Origin: Bacteroides sp. CAG:1060_57_27
Lineage (GTDB): Bacteria; Bacteroidota; Bacteroidia; Bacteroidales; UBA932
Reading direction: 5' to 3'
DNA: 64,000 bases
Assembly (NCBI GenBank): GCA_001915575.1
Contig: MNQT01000025.1
Location: forward strand, 53,032-117,031
Position numbers and translations under genes: made by a program. Below are positions 24,435-33,968 of this stretch, piece after piece. Position 1 is the stretch's first letter. Each line of letters starts with the position of its first letter. The notes under the pieces were generated by a model. It saw only the letters and a list, made by a program, of their open reading frames with translations, ran no database searches and was not told where the DNA came from.

Positions 24435-27335
24435 CTACAGGTCTATGGAGAAGACGAAGCCGATGCTGTGGGGCGAGCGTTCGTAGTCGGCGTCCAGCAG
24501 TGCGTCCATGAAGCTGCCGCCGTTGTAGTTGTACGATATGCCGATCCGCGTGTCGAAAGGAATCCAAAGCAGGTTGCCCAGCCTTACGCACAGGTCGGCT
24601 CCGACGCTGTACAGCTTTCCGCTGCCGGCCCTGCCGCCGGAGAGCAGCGAGAGGTCTGCGTGGGGCGTGAGTTCGAAGTTGCGTATATACGCTACGGGCG
24701 AGAGGAAACTCCAGTCTACCGCGCCGAAGGGAACCGCATAGTCGGCGCTGAGTTTCAGCTTGGTGCGGAAGGACGACGTGACGAGGCTCCGGGTGGCTGC
24801 GCTGAATCCTCTCGGGGTGGAGTCTATGTTGTCCATTATCAGGGGTCCGTCTCCGGTCATGTGGTCTGCGAGTGCGCTCAGCCTCAGCCCCTGGGTCTGC
24901 GTCGCTCCGGGAAGGTAGCCGTACAGCATCGCATATACGTTCGGCCTTATCAGGCCTCCGGTGCCGGGCGACATACTGCCTCCGATTTCCGCGCCTATGC
25001 CCAGTCTCGGATATACGCGCGACGACGGTATGCTCTCCATGACATATCCCCTGACGCCTGCCGTCAGGCGGTTCAGCATCCCCGCCTCCGATGTCGTGAC
25101 TCCGGCCGAAGGGTAGCCTCCCGTCCCGTCGCCCGTCACCTGGCGGCTTGTGAACAGCCTGTCGTTGGTGATGCTGCCGGTGAGGGTGGGAACCAACCCT
25201 ATGCTGAGCCCTCCGCGCGAGAGGTTGAGGGGCACATAGGCCCTGAGCGTCAGGTTGAATGCCGGCCTGTCCGAGAACGCGGTGACGAGGGTCTGCCTGC
25301 CGTCGGCGTCCTGGGTGAGACTATAGGAATATGCGTCTCTTGCGTTTCCGTTGAATTTTGCTTCAAATACGGGATAGAAGGCGTCGGTCGTGAGGTTGAA
25401 CGCATATTCGGCCCTCCACCGGCCGGAGAAGTCGGAGGAAGGGCGCACACCCGCGTTGCCGTAAAGATTCCCGAGTATGTTCTGGAAGAATATGCTGGCT
25501 CCCGGGGAGAGGGAACTCGTGACCCCGTAGAGGGAGAGGTTGTCTACCGAGTCGAAGTCGAGATATGCCGGAAGCCACGAGTGCAGCTTCGGGACGAGGC
25601 TGCCCCTGTATCTCCGGGGCTCGGACATCCGGGTGTCGTCTGCGCCGCTTTCCCCGGGAGTCTCCCTGCGTCCTGCGAGCGGGTATTCCGGAAGTTCGCT
25701 GAAATCGGCGGGACGATATTCCAGCGAATCCCTGTGCATCGAATACGGGAGCCGTCCTCCTGCCGAGGGAAGGCAGAAGTAGAGCGAGTCTCCGGCGGCG
25801 CAGAATTCCGATGCGCCGAACCTCGACGAGGTGAGTCTCGACGCCCTGCCGTCCGAGGGGTCGAGGGCGTAGAGCTCGTTTACTCCTGTAAGGTCGGCCG
25901 TGAACATTATCTTTCCGTCCGAAGTCCACAGCTGCTTGATCTTTACGGGGACCGGCTCAGTCACATGTCCGAAGTCCTCAGCCCGGCAGATAGAGAAGCC
26001 TCCGGACTCCACGGTGCTGACATAGAGCTCTTCCCCTATCCACACGCATTCCACGGGCTGCACTCCGTCCGGAGAGGGCAGGCGTTTGAGGACTTCGCCG
26101 CTTCCTGAGTCGATCAGGCATACCGCGCAGCTGCCGTCGGTGGCGTATTCTGCGGCCGCTACCGTGCTGCCGTCGGGTGAGGGGGCGGGATTGAAATATC
26201 TGCCTCCGCGCGTCAGGCGCCTACGTTTCCCGTCGGGGCCGAGGAAGAATATGTCGGAGTGTGACAGGTATTCCCAGCGGGTGTCGGGGACGTATTCGCT
26301 CCAGTAGAGCCTGCCGTCGGAGGGACTGGGATTCAGGCGGCTCGACGTGGAGTTCATAGGGCCTATCCTCCGGACGGTGCCGTCCGGCGAGACAGCGACA
26401 ATGGATGCGGCACGGGTCAGGCCTTTCTCGACCGCGTATATGGTGCCATCGAGCACGGCGAGCCCCGTGTATGCGGTATAATATGCCGGTTCCGGGATCA
26501 GCTGCCGTGCTTCGAGGAAGGGCGCCCTGTCCGTCTCGTCCCTTCTCCAGAATGCCGCGAGGCTGTCGCACGCCGCATCGAAGCTGTCGGTGAACCTTTT
26601 TCCGGGCAGGCCGGTGAAATGTGCCCCGCCGCCCGCCATGGCGACATAGCCTGCGCGGTAGTAGTCGGGGGTGTAATGCCTTTGCGAACCGTAGCGCCAG
26701 CGGTAGAAGTCGCGCATGTCTCCTCCTGCGAAGCTCACCCTGTAGTATTCGAGGAAGTCGGCCGTCCTTCCCCTTCCCGACCGGGTCAGGCGGGTCTCCG
26801 CATCTACTGCGTCACCCTCGTACATCGACTGGTCGGCCCTTACGGCGACGACCGCTCCGTCCACGAGGCCGCCGGCGAGTATGCGTATTATGTTCCAGGG
26901 CGCCTGCCGGGTGGCGAGCATCTGGCCCACATGGCGCGTCTCATGTGCGGCGAGGTGTTCCTGCCACGGCGTCGGCAGGGCGTCGTACGGGTCGGGTGTG
27001 GTATACAGCTCCGCCCTCAGCGGAGGGAGCACGACGATTCCGTTGGAATATGTGGTGCGGTTGCGCAGGATTACGGGAATCTTCTTCTTCGCGAGCAGTC
27101 CCGGGTTGTCGAAGCCGGAGTATCTTTCGAGGCTGACGGCGTAGCTCCTTGCGAGAGAGTCCATGCCGGCAGGGTAGATTATCTCGTAGTGCCCGGTGTC
27201 GAAGTGCATCCATTTCAGTCCCGGAGCATCGCTTCCGGATGTATAGAACTGGGCGCTGGCCACGCAGGAGACGAGGCACAGCAGGGCGGCGAGCAGGCAT
27301 CTGATGCCTGAAAAGTGCGGTTCGGACGGATTCAT
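24435..27335 (-). CDS. Secreted HExxH metallopeptidase-like / beta-propeller / beta-barrel protein
   Basis: A 966-residue protein with a signal peptide (ending near VASAQ). Residues about 40-240 resemble a peptidase-MA-like gluzincin: HETRH at 131-135, followed about 40 residues on by YEGDAVDAET as a possible third ligand. Residues about 270-560 carry WD40/PD40-type repeats (SPDGTVRRIGP, SPDGSTVAAAEY). The last 370 residues alternate in beta-barrel fashion (FNLTLRAYVPLNLS, ends FVFSIDL), suggesting outer-membrane anchoring. Modules are inferred by eye; substrate is unknown. It is divergent from the DUF5106 gene; a minus-strand TAGTTTTG box lies at 27349-27342. Confidence 0.7.
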   Translation of the reverse strand: MNPSEPHFSGIRCLLAALLCLVSCVASAQFYTSGSDAPGLKWMHFDTGHYEIIYPAGMDSLARSYAVSLERYSGFDNPGLLAKKKIPVILRNRTTYSNGIVVLPPLRAELYTTPDPYDALPTPWQEHLAAHETRHVGQMLATRQAPWNIIRILAGGLVDGAVVAVRADQSMYEGDAVDAETRLTRSGRGRTADFLEYYRVSFAGGDMRDFYRWRYGSQRHYTPDYYRAGYVAMAGGGAHFTGLPGKRFTDSFDAACDSLAAFWRRDETDRAPFLEARQLIPEPAYYTAYTGLAVLDGTIYAVEKGLTRAASIVAVSPDGTVRRIGPMNSTSSRLNPSPSDGRLYWSEYVPDTRWEYLSHSDIFFLGPDGKRRRLTRGGRYFNPAPSPDGSTVAAAEYATDGSCAVCLIDSGSGEVLKRLPSPDGVQPVECVWIGEELYVSTVESGGFSICRAEDFGHVTEPVPVKIKQLWTSDGKIMFTADLTGVNELYALDPSDGRASRLTSSRFGASEFCAAGDSLYFCLPSAGGRLPYSMHRDSLEYRPADFSELPEYPLAGRRETPGESGADDTRMSEPRRYRGSLVPKLHSWLPAYLDFDSVDNLSLYGVTSSLSPGASIFFQNILGNLYGNAGVRPSSDFSGRWRAEYAFNLTTDAFYPVFEAKFNGNARDAYSYSLTQDADGRQTLVTAFSDRPAFNLTLRAYVPLNLSRGGLSIGLVPTLTGSITNDRLFTSRQVTGDGTGGYPSAGVTTSEAGMLNRLTAGVRGYVMESIPSSRVYPRLGIGAEIGGSMSPGTGGLIRPNVYAMLYGYLPGATQTQGLRLSALADHMTGDGPLIMDNIDSTPRGFSAATRSLVTSSFRTKLKLSADYAVPFGAVDWSFLSPVAYIRNFELTPHADLSLLSGGRAGSGKLYSVGADLCVRLGNLLWIPFDTRIGISYNYNGGSFMDALLDADYERSPHSIGFVFSIDL

Positions 27336-27388
27336 CAGCGCAAAACTAATTATTTTTACTTAACTTTACTGCTCACAACGCCAGGAAT

Positions 27389-28348
27389 ATGAAAGCCTTT
27401 GTGATGATGCTGTGCCTGTGTGCCGCCGTAGTGTCGTGCGGAAGCCGCGGCGGGCGTCCCTCCGTGGAGGTCCGGACGCGCCCTTTCCCGACGGTGAGCG
27501 TCCCTGCGATGCTCAGCGATCCGGCGCAGAGGGCCGACTATCTTGTTACGCACTACTGGGACGGCTTCTTCAAGGGGACGGGCCCCAGCGACACGGGATA
27601 TGTGCTCGGCGTGCGCAGGGACGAGGTCAGGGACAATATGATGGCCTATCTCTCGATACTGCACGGCTTCGAAGTGCCCCGTGCGGCAGATGCCGTGTCG
27701 TCGCTCTTCGACCAGATAGAAGGCTGCCAGGCGCGGGACAGCGCCTCCCTTGTATATGAGCTGATGACCAGCCTCGTGGAGACCTGCCTGTACGACCCGA
27801 ATTCGCCCCTGCGCAGCGAAGACCTCTACCTGCCCTTCGTGCGGAAGATGATAGAAAGCCCGTTCACCTCGCGCGACAAGCTGCCCGCATACAGGTTCGA
27901 GGCGGAGAAGTGCTCCATGAATCCCTACGGCAGCAAGGCTCCCGACTTCGAGTTCAAGGATGCTTCCGGCCGGGTGCATACGCTGTACGGGATCGATGCC
28001 GGGTGGACGCTGCTCTTCTTCAGCAATCCCGGATGCCATGCCTGCCAGGGCATCGTCTCTGAAATCGAGGCGGCCGGCTTCCCTGAAGAGATGATCGCCT
28101 CGGGCGATCTGGCGGTGGTCAACATCTACATAGACGACGAAATCGACAGGTGGCGCGCGGCGGCGGGGGAGTACCCCTCCGGCTGGTATAACGGTTACGA
28201 TTTCCGCAGGGTGATGAACGACGGCAGCCTTTACTATGTCAGGGCCATACCGTCGCTGTACCTGCTGGATGCCGACAAGCGCGTGATAATGAAGGACGCC
28301 CCGACCGAGAGGGTGCTCGCTTTCCTTGAAAATGCTATAAATTCATAA
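27389..28348 (+). CDS. DUF5106 / thioredoxin-like lipoprotein
   Basis: A 319-residue lipoprotein (MKAFVMMLCLCAAVVSC). The first half (YLVTHYWDGFF...) fits DUF5106; the second half, from about residue 185, is a TlpA-like thioredoxin fold with FFSNPGCHACQGIV, giving an active-site CHAC. It probably handles disulfide exchange in the periplasm or at the cell surface. It is the first gene of an operon with galM (gap 4 bp), thyA, folA and a transporter, although its function has no obvious link to theirs. Confidence 0.85.
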   Translation: MKAFVMMLCLCAAVVSCGSRGGRPSVEVRTRPFPTVSVPAMLSDPAQRADYLVTHYWDGFFKGTGPSDTGYVLGVRRDEVRDNMMAYLSILHGFEVPRAADAVSSLFDQIEGCQARDSASLVYELMTSLVETCLYDPNSPLRSEDLYLPFVRKMIESPFTSRDKLPAYRFEAEKCSMNPYGSKAPDFEFKDASGRVHTLYGIDAGWTLLFFSNPGCHACQGIVSEIEAAGFPEEMIASGDLAVVNIYIDDEIDRWRAAAGEYPSGWYNGYDFRRVMNDGSLYYVRAIPSLYLLDADKRVIMKDAPTERVLAFLENAINS

Positions 28349-28352
28349 GACT

Positions 28353-29399
28353 ATGACCATTAGAAGAAAACTCTGGACCAGACTGCAGGACGGCAAGGCC
28401 GTCTACAGGTACACGATGACCAACGGAAGCGGCGCAAGCGTGACCGTATGCAGCATAGGAGCCGGCATAGTGTCGGTGCTCGTTCCCGACAAGGACGGAA
28501 AGCTCGCCGACGTGGTGCTGGGATATTCGAAGCCCGAGTCGTACATCGGCGACGCCCCGTGCATAGGCAAGTGCCCCGGAAGGTTTGCCAACAGGATTGC
28601 CGCCGGAAAGTTCACCCTCGACGGCAAGGAGTACGTGCTTCCGATAAACAACGGCCCCAATCATCTGCACGGAGGTCCCGAAGGCTTCCAGAACAAGGTC
28701 TGGGAGTCGCGCAAGCACAAGGGCGGAGTCGAGTTCAGATATGTCTCCGAGGACGGCGAGATGGGCTATCCCGGAAAGCTGGTCGCCGTGGTGAGGTATG
28801 TCTGGACAGAAGACAACGAGCTGCGCATCACCTTCAACGCCAAGTCCGACGCTCGCACCGTGGTGAACCTCACCAACCATGCCTATTTCAACCTGAATGG
28901 CAGCGGGCTCATAAAGAGGCACTATCTCAGGCTCAACGCTTCGCGCTACCTGCCCACCGACCCCTCGCTGATCCCGCTCGGCGACCCCGCTCCCGTAGCC
29001 GGAACGCCTATGGACTTCCGCAGGCCGAAGACCCTGGGCCGCGACCTCGCCAAGGACTTCCCCGCACTCAACTATGCCAAGGGCTATGACGCATGCTGGG
29101 TGCTGGACGACTACATGCCCGGACAGCTGCAGGAAGCCGCAAGGCTCTGGTCGAACCATAGCGGCAGGACGCTTACCGTCTATACGACCCAGCCCGGCAT
29201 ACAGGTCTATACCGGCAACTGGCTCGACGGCTGCGCGCCCGGAAAGAGGGGCCGCGTCTATAAGGACTACGGCGGAGTCGCCCTCGAATGCCAGCATTTC
29301 CCCGACAGCCCCAACCGTCCCGAATATCCCTCGACCCTGCTCGAGCCGGGCAAGACCTTCGGAGAGGCGATAATATATGCGTTCGGGGTCGAGAAATGA
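28353..29399 (+). CDS. galM: Aldose 1-epimerase (galactose mutarotase)
   Basis: A 348-residue protein with GalM motifs: [23 protein letters not shown] (catalytic-region His), [11 protein letters not shown] (second His) and [14 protein letters not shown] with the catalytic Glu. It interconverts alpha and beta anomers of galactose and related aldoses. No signal peptide, so cytoplasmic. Its stop overlaps the thyA start by ATGA, so the two are translationally coupled. Confidence 0.95.
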   Translation: MTIRRKLWTRLQDGKAVYRYTMTNGSGASVTVCSIGAGIVSVLVPDKDGKLADVVLGYSKPESYIGDAPCIGKCPGRFANRIAAGKFTLDGKEYVLPINNGPNHLHGGPEGFQNKVWESRKHKGGVEFRYVSEDGEMGYPGKLVAVVRYVWTEDNELRITFNAKSDARTVVNLTNHAYFNLNGSGLIKRHYLRLNASRYLPTDPSLIPLGDPAPVAGTPMDFRRPKTLGRDLAKDFPALNYAKGYDACWVLDDYMPGQLQEAARLWSNHSGRTLTVYTTQPGIQVYTGNWLDGCAPGKRGRVYKDYGGVALECQHFPDSPNRPEYPSTLLEPGKTFGEAIIYAFGVEK

Positions 29400-30190
29400 G
29401 ACAGTACCTCGAACTGCTGCAGAAGATAATGGACACCGGCGTGGTCAAGCATGACCGCACCGGTGTCGGTACCAAGAGCATATTCGGCCACCAGATGCGT
29501 TTCGACCTTTCGGAGGGTTTTCCCCTGCTCACGACCAAGAAAGTCCACCTCAAGTCGATAATCTACGAGCTGCTCTGGTTCGTCAGCGGCGATACGAATG
29601 TCCGCCGGCTGCAGGAGCACAATGTGACTATCTGGGACGAATGGGCCGACGAAAACGGCGAACTCGGCCCGGTATACGGGCACCAGTGGCGCAGCTGGCC
29701 TGCTCCCGACGGAAGGACGATAGACCAGCTTTCCGATGTCGTCCGGACGATAAGGGAGAATCCCGACTCGCGCAGGATGATAGTCACTGCCTGGAATCCC
29801 GGCGAGATAGACAGGATGGCCCTGCCTCCCTGCCACTGCCTGTTCCAGTTCTATGTGGCCGAGGGGAAGCTGTCGTGCCAACTCTACCAGAGGAGTGCCG
29901 ACACCTTCCTCGGGGTGCCGTTCAACATAGCCTCGTACGCGCTGCTGACGATGATGATAGCCCAGTGCTGCGGTCTCGTGCCGGGAGAGTTCATCCACAC
30001 CACCGGAGACACGCACATCTATCTGAACCATTTTGACCAGGTGCGCGAGCAGCTCTCCAGGGAGCCGCGCAGGCTTCCGGTGATTAGGCTGAATCCGGAG
30101 GTGAAGAGCGTTTTCGATTTCCGGTACGAGGATTTCGCCCTCGAGGGTTATGACCCGTACCCCGCGATAAAGGCTCCGGTGGCCGTATAG
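29396..30190 (+). CDS. thyA: Thymidylate synthase
   Basis: Starting at 29396 ([15 protein letters not shown]) gives 264 residues, equal to the E. coli enzyme; upstream in-frame codons from 29288 are inside galM and are excluded. Motifs include [19 protein letters not shown], the catalytic cysteine in [16 protein letters not shown] and HIYLNH. It methylates dUMP to dTMP using methylenetetrahydrofolate, producing dihydrofolate, which the next gene recycles. Confidence 0.98.
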   Translation: MRQYLELLQKIMDTGVVKHDRTGVGTKSIFGHQMRFDLSEGFPLLTTKKVHLKSIIYELLWFVSGDTNVRRLQEHNVTIWDEWADENGELGPVYGHQWRSWPAPDGRTIDQLSDVVRTIRENPDSRRMIVTAWNPGEIDRMALPPCHCLFQFYVAEGKLSCQLYQRSADTFLGVPFNIASYALLTMMIAQCCGLVPGEFIHTTGDTHIYLNHFDQVREQLSREPRRLPVIRLNPEVKSVFDFRYEDFALEGYDPYPAIKAPVAV

Positions 30191-30223
30191 GTCCGGGCCG
30201 TGGGATTGACAGGTAGTGTATAT

Positions 30224-30715
30224 ATGGAGAAGTGCCTTATCGTTGCCGTCTCCGACAACGGCGCCATAGGCGTGGCCGGGGATATGCCCTGGCATATCGG
30301 AGAAGACCTGAAATATTTCAAGAAGGTGACCATGGGATGTCCGGTCATCATGGGCAGGAAGACCTACGAGTCCATAGGAAGGCCGCTGCCCGGGAGGGAC
30401 AACATAGTCATCACGGGCCGTCCGGAGGCTTTCGACGGACTGCCTGTCAGGTGTGCGGCCTCGCTTTCCGAGGCTTTCGACGCTGCGGCGGGAGCCGGAC
30501 GCGTGTTCGTGATCGGCGGGGCGAGAGTCTATGCCGACGCGGTGGACATCGTAGACAGGATGTATATAACGAGGGTGCATACTGTCGTCGCGGATGCGGA
30601 TGCGTTCTTCCCCGAGCCCGACCCGGGCCGGTGGAAGGAGGAATTCCGTTCCGAAACGATGACCGACGGGGAATCGGGAATCAGTTTCGAGTTCACGGTT
30701 TACTCGAGACTGTAA
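30224..30715 (+). CDS. folA: Dihydrofolate reductase
   Basis: A 163-residue protein from the ATG at 30224 (MEKCLIVAVSDNGAIG); an earlier ATG at 30200 would add eight residues before the conserved start. DHFR motifs: GAIGVAGDMPWHIGEDLKYF, VIMGRKTYESIGRPLPGR, FVIGGARVY and MYITRVH. It reduces dihydrofolate with NADPH, directly complementing thyA 33 bp upstream. Confidence 0.97.
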   Translation: MEKCLIVAVSDNGAIGVAGDMPWHIGEDLKYFKKVTMGCPVIMGRKTYESIGRPLPGRDNIVITGRPEAFDGLPVRCAASLSEAFDAAAGAGRVFVIGGARVYADAVDIVDRMYITRVHTVVADADAFFPEPDPGRWKEEFRSETMTDGESGISFEFTVYSRL

Positions 30716-30736
30716 AACCATAAAAAGTAGTGTAAT

Positions 30737-32071
30737 ATGGAAAGCAAGAGAGAAAATTTCGGCGGCAGGCTCGCCGTCGTCATGGCCATGGCCGGGTCTG
30801 CCATAGGCCTGGGCAACATCTGGAGGTTCCCTTACCTCGTCGGAGAGCACGGAGGATCGGTGTTCATCATCGTATATGTGCTCGCCACCGTATTCATCTC
30901 CCTGCCGGTGTTCGTATCGGAGTTCGTGATCGGACGCCGCAGCCGCTGCAATGCGGCCTCGTCTTTCTCCAGGCTTTCCGGCGGGAACCGGTTCTGGAAG
31001 TCGGTCGGCTTCCTGCCTGTCGCGATCCCGCTGATAATCGCCTCGTATTACAGCGTCATCGGAGGGTGGTCCCTGGAATTTCTGGTGAAGTCGCTCGACA
31101 TGAGCATCACGGGCAGCAATCCTGCGGCGGCCGAGGACATCTTCGACAAGTTTACTTCGGGCGGCCTGATGCCGGTGGTCATGCATCTGCTGTTCATGGG
31201 CGCGACCGTCCTGATAGTCGCCGGAGGCGTCAAGTCGGGCATCGAGAAGTTCAGCAAGTTCATCATGCCTCTGCTGTTCGTGATGATAATAGTCATCGCC
31301 GTGTATTCTGTGACGCTGCCCGGTGCATCCGAAGGCGTGCGCTACCTTGTCGAGCCTGACTTCTCGGCCTTTACTCCGCGCACGGCGGCATACGCCATGG
31401 GGCAGAGCTTCTATTCCATGTCCCTCGGCATGGGAGCGATTATCACCTACGCCTCCTATGTGAGCAAGAAGGAGAACATGCTTGCGTCGAGCGTGGGGAC
31501 GGCGGTCTCCGACCTGACTTTCGCCATACTTGCCGGATTTGCAATTATGCCGGCGGTGTTCGCCGCCGGGATCTCGCCGGGCACAGGCCCCGGCCTCATC
31601 TTCAAGAGCGTCCCGTATATATTCGCTACCATGGCTGTCGAACTGCCTGTGCTCAGCACCGTGATGTCGGCGCTGTTCTTCCTTGCCGTGATTGTGGCCG
31701 CGATAACTTCCAGCATATCGCTGGTCGAGGTGGGTGTCGCCTTCTTCGTGGAGAAGACAAGGCTCGGACGCCGGGCCGCGTGCCTGCTGATATTCGTGCT
31801 CTGCGGCGCTGCCGGCTCCCTGTGCGCGCTGGACGGCCAGGCCTTCAACCTTTTCGACAAGGTGTCTTCAAATTTCCTGCTGTTCCTCATGGCGCTTCTC
31901 GCCGTGGTGTTCGTGGGTTTCGTGATGAAGCGCGAGGATGTCTACGACGAATTCACCAACGCGGGCAGCCTGAAGCTGAACGCGAAGGTCTTCCCGGTGC
32001 TGTATTTCCTCATCAAGTGGGTGGCGCCGCTTGCGGTGGTGCTCATATTCGTCACCAATTTCATACTCTGA
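30737..32071 (+). CDS. Sodium-dependent transporter (NSS/SNF family)
   Basis: A 444-residue membrane protein with about eleven helices. The first helix has the NSS signature GSAIGLGNIWRFPYL, followed by GGSVFIIVY, and later GQSFYSMSLGMGAIITYASY. Bacterial members use Na+ to import amino acids (for example TnaT, MhsT, LeuT); the substrate is unknown. It lies 21 bp after folA and probably ends that operon. A 5-bp hairpin (32070-32087) sits at the junction with the convergent pepP gene. Confidence 0.93.
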   Translation: MESKRENFGGRLAVVMAMAGSAIGLGNIWRFPYLVGEHGGSVFIIVYVLATVFISLPVFVSEFVIGRRSRCNAASSFSRLSGGNRFWKSVGFLPVAIPLIIASYYSVIGGWSLEFLVKSLDMSITGSNPAAAEDIFDKFTSGGLMPVVMHLLFMGATVLIVAGGVKSGIEKFSKFIMPLLFVMIIVIAVYSVTLPGASEGVRYLVEPDFSAFTPRTAAYAMGQSFYSMSLGMGAIITYASYVSKKENMLASSVGTAVSDLTFAILAGFAIMPAVFAAGISPGTGPGLIFKSVPYIFATMAVELPVLSTVMSALFFLAVIVAAITSSISLVEVGVAFFVEKTRLGRRAACLLIFVLCGAAGSLCALDGQAFNLFDKVSSNFLLFLMALLAVVFVGFVMKREDVYDEFTNAGSLKLNAKVFPVLYFLIKWVAPLAVVLIFVTNFIL

Positions 32072-32077
32072 GCCTTT

Positions 32078-33859
32078 TCAACGGCTCTGCCCGGACAGCG
32101 GCCTGGTCTTTTCGCGGAGCCAGGCGGCTATCTCCGGCGGAAGCAGCGGGCTGAGCGTGCGGTACACCCTTTCGTGGTAGGCGTCGAGCCACTGCGTCTC
32201 CGCGCTGCCGAGCAGCTCGGGGATTATCGCAGAGGTGTCGAAATGGCAGAGGGTGAGGGTCTCGAATTCCATCCACCTTCCGAACTCGTTGCTTCCCGCA
32301 TTGATGCAGAGCAGCAGGTTCTCGTGCCTTACGCCGTGCCTTCCCTCCCGGTAGATTCCGGGTTCGTCCGAACAGATCATTCCGGCCTCGAGCGGGGTGC
32401 CGTTGAGGTTCTGCCTTATGTCCTGCGGACCCTCGTGCACTCCGAGGAAGAATCCCACGCCGTGGCCCGTGCCGTGCCCGAAGTCGCGCTTGCTCAACCA
32501 CAGCGGCTCCCTTGCGAGGGCGTCGAGCCTGCATCCCGGAGTACCTTCGGGAAAGACGGCCATGGCGAGGTCGATATGTCCCTTGAGCACCAGTGTGTAG
32601 TCTTCCATTTCAAGCCGGCTGCATTTCCCGAGCGGGACGGTGCGGGTTATGTCTGTCGTTCCGTCGAGGTACTGTCCTCCGGAGTCGTTGAGGTATAGCC
32701 CTTCCTGCCGCAGTACGGGGGCGTTCTCGGACGGGGTGCGGTAGTGCGGCAGCGCCGCGCCGGGGCCGTATGCCGATATGGTCTCGAAGCTGTCGCCCAT
32801 GTAGCCCCGTATGCCGGAGCGGATCTCTCCCAGTTTCCGTGCGGCTTCCGCCTCGTCGACCTCGCGCCCGGACTCCAGGCTCTTCTCCAGCCAGTAGAGG
32901 AACCTTTCCATGGCCGCGCCGTCCCGGATGTGTATGCGGCGCATGCCCTCGATTTCGAAGGGGTTCTTCACGGCTTTCCACCGTGCTACGGGACTTTCCC
33001 TGCACTCGAGTTCCACTTCCAGCGAGCGGAGGTTGGAATAGAGGTCGAAGTTCAGCGTCGAGGGATCGACGCACAGCTTGCCCGCAGTCTCGCCTGCGAG
33101 GTATGCTATGTCCGTATACGGCCTTATCCTTATGCCTTCGGATTCGAGTATGCTGAATGTCGCGCAGCTCCGTTCGTCCTGCTCCCCGTCTTTGTCGACA
33201 TACCACCCGGCCTTGTCCCTTCCCACCAGGAGGTAACTTATGCACAGGGGATTGTATTCTATGTCGGACGCCCTTATGTCGAGCGTCCATGCTATCTCGT
33301 CGAGGGATGACAGCAGTATGGCGTCGCAGCCCGTCTCGTCGAGGAAGTCCCTCAGCCTTGCCGTCTTGGACTGTCTCGTCTCTCCCGTCTCGACGGTGAA
33401 TACGGGGGTCTTTGGTATCTGCGGCCTGTCCTGCCAGAGCCTGCTCAGCAGGTCGGGCATGCTTATCACGTTGCACGGAAGTTCCGCCGCCGCTTCTGCG
33501 CTGATGCACAGTCCGTCGACCACGACTATGGCGTCGGGGCCGAACTGCGAGCCGAGCCATTCGGGTATGCCCACCTGTCCGGGAACCCTCATCTTGTGGA
33601 GTTCTACGCCCGTTCCTTCCAGCTGCTGCACCGCCTGTATGAAGTAGCGGGTGTCGGTCCAGAGCCCGGCATGGTCGAGCGTTATGACGAGGTCTCCGGC
33701 CTCGCCCGTGAATCCGCTGAGCCATTCGACCTGTTTCCACCTCGGTGCGGGATACTCGCTCGAATGCGGGTCGGAGCCGGTGATGACGACGGCGTCCCAG
33801 TCCTTGGAGAGCATCAGCCTGCGCAGCTCCTCTATCCTTTCTGCATATATGTTGTCCAT
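32078..33859 (-). CDS. Xaa-Pro aminopeptidase, long form (M24B)
   Basis: A 593-residue protein with two creatinase-like N-terminal domains and a C-terminal M24 domain. The two-metal ligands can be read as Asp in YLDGTTDITRT (two Asp), His in GHGTGHGVGFFLGVHEGP, Glu in SDEPGIYREG and Glu in RHENLL. The length and the EPGIY...GVRHENL arrangement match the eukaryote-like aminopeptidase P form common in Bacteroidota. It removes N-terminal residues that precede proline. No signal peptide. Confidence 0.95.
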   Translation of the reverse strand: MDNIYAERIEELRRLMLSKDWDAVVITGSDPHSSEYPAPRWKQVEWLSGFTGEAGDLVITLDHAGLWTDTRYFIQAVQQLEGTGVELHKMRVPGQVGIPEWLGSQFGPDAIVVVDGLCISAEAAAELPCNVISMPDLLSRLWQDRPQIPKTPVFTVETGETRQSKTARLRDFLDETGCDAILLSSLDEIAWTLDIRASDIEYNPLCISYLLVGRDKAGWYVDKDGEQDERSCATFSILESEGIRIRPYTDIAYLAGETAGKLCVDPSTLNFDLYSNLRSLEVELECRESPVARWKAVKNPFEIEGMRRIHIRDGAAMERFLYWLEKSLESGREVDEAEAARKLGEIRSGIRGYMGDSFETISAYGPGAALPHYRTPSENAPVLRQEGLYLNDSGGQYLDGTTDITRTVPLGKCSRLEMEDYTLVLKGHIDLAMAVFPEGTPGCRLDALAREPLWLSKRDFGHGTGHGVGFFLGVHEGPQDIRQNLNGTPLEAGMICSDEPGIYREGRHGVRHENLLLCINAGSNEFGRWMEFETLTLCHFDTSAIIPELLGSAETQWLDAYHERVYRTLSPLLPPEIAAWLREKTRPLSGQSR

Positions 33860-33928
33860 GGCAATCGCTTTGTCCTCAACTGCTCAAGATACGCAGAAAT
33901 CCCGGCAATTCATATAGCCGCGTGCAAA

Positions 33929-33960
33929 TTTGTTCATGGGGACGCTTTTGAGTATCTTTG
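33929..33960 (+). promoter_or_regulatory. Consensus promoter of dusB-lpxK
   Basis: TTTG (33929-33932), a 20-bp spacer and TATCTTTG (33953-33960) form a full consensus promoter. Transcription is expected about four bases after the -7 box, near 33964, only about five bases before the ATG at 33969. Confidence 0.85.
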
Positions 33961-33968
33961 TGCCCGTA

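Noticed and set aside
24405..26108. 567-codon plus-strand open frame
   Set aside because: It starts inside the right arm of the inverted repeat and lies antisense to the metallopeptidase-like gene; composition is typical of shadow frames.
29267..31186. 639-codon minus-strand open frame across galM, thyA, folA and the NSS gene
   Set aside because: It covers four well-supported genes on the opposite strand.
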